Of a stretch of DNA of 39,693 nt, positions 39,670 through 39,693 are shown piece by piece. The stretch's first letter is position 1, and each line of letters starts with the position of its first letter. The stretch covers positions 1-39,693 of the IMG/VR virus record IMGVR_UViG_3300009788_005228; one strand, given 5' to 3'. The notes below the pieces were generated by a model. It ran no database searches. It had not been told where the DNA came from and was given only the letters and a program-made list of their open reading frames with translations. Made by a program: the position numbers and the translations under genes. Source of the stretch: a virus.

Positions 39670-39693
39670 TATTTGAAGTGCCTGATCATTATC

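Noticed and set aside
1-39693. tRNA genes, CRISPR arrays, insertion sequences, attachment sites
   Set aside because: No cloverleaf-like GC-rich segments, no regularly spaced repeats, and no transposase or integrase found by eye; the CCA-adding enzyme alone does not imply a local tRNA gene.

Overview
The window is a contiguous piece of a large, strongly AT-rich, T4-like myovirus (contractile-tailed phage) genome. This rests on recognisable T4-type genes: both DNA topoisomerase II subunits (gp52, gp39), terminase large subunit gp17 with a likely gp16 before it, an oversized tail sheath gp18, tail tube gp19, a long tape measure, a gp26-like baseplate protein, clamp loader gp44, phage RNase H and RNA ligase 1. 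Forty-six of 47 genes called lie on the minus strand, packed end to end with many 1-44 nt overlaps; no gap reaches 300 bases. I found no tRNA, CRISPR array or insertion sequence. Most starts lack a Shine-Dalgarno sequence and sit in A/T-rich contexts such as TTTAATATG, which suggests (inference) a host that starts translation without SD pairing, for example a member of Bacteroidota.

Layout, read in the direction of minus-strand transcription (high to low coordinates). 39669-38433: a small Cys-cluster protein, and the only plus-strand gene (a DUF115/MptE-like Rossmann protein) diverging from a vWA protein. 38432-31256: a vWA gene and partner, then a replication/nucleotide block with a DEDDh exonuclease, clamp loader gp44, a nucleoside deoxyribosyltransferase-like enzyme, RNase H, a possible gp62-like clamp loader subunit, and two small proteins that look like relics of capsid and fibre genes. 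31160-30173: two membrane proteins that may belong to lysis. 30170-17516: head/neck, packaging and tail genes in T4 order (gp14-like, capsid-targeted ADP-ribosyltransferase-like candidate, gp16, peptidoglycan hydrolase, gp17, gp18, gp19, GIY-YIG endonuclease, gp26-like). 17427-11857: a coiled-coil protein, the tape measure, a small unknown protein and a gp21-like protein without the expected catalytic serine. 11782-8763: an RNA-repair group (CCA-adding enzyme and RNA ligase). 8677-7163: a two-gene membrane module with an SPFH/band-7 protein. 7075-1: two unknown large proteins, then the topoisomerase genes around a tandemly duplicated small gene.

Regulation is partly visible. The T4 late-promoter octamer TATAAATA occurs on the minus strand 10-55 nt before several start codons (gp39, gp21-like, tape-measure operon, sheath, a membrane gene, vWA). 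Strong rho-independent hairpins close several units, and two of them share an identical 16-nt palindrome followed by a TATAAATA and a new gene. A second shared motif precedes the SPFH, RNA-repair and topoisomerase units and may mark an earlier class.

The observations most worth following are: a T4-like capsid-targeting leader with gp21-type cleavage sites on a protein resembling an ADP-ribosyltransferase; the RNA ligase/CCA-adding pair; the SPFH module; the tape measure built from about ten hydrophobic repeats; the probable homing endonuclease in the tail cluster; and the miniature capsid-like protein.
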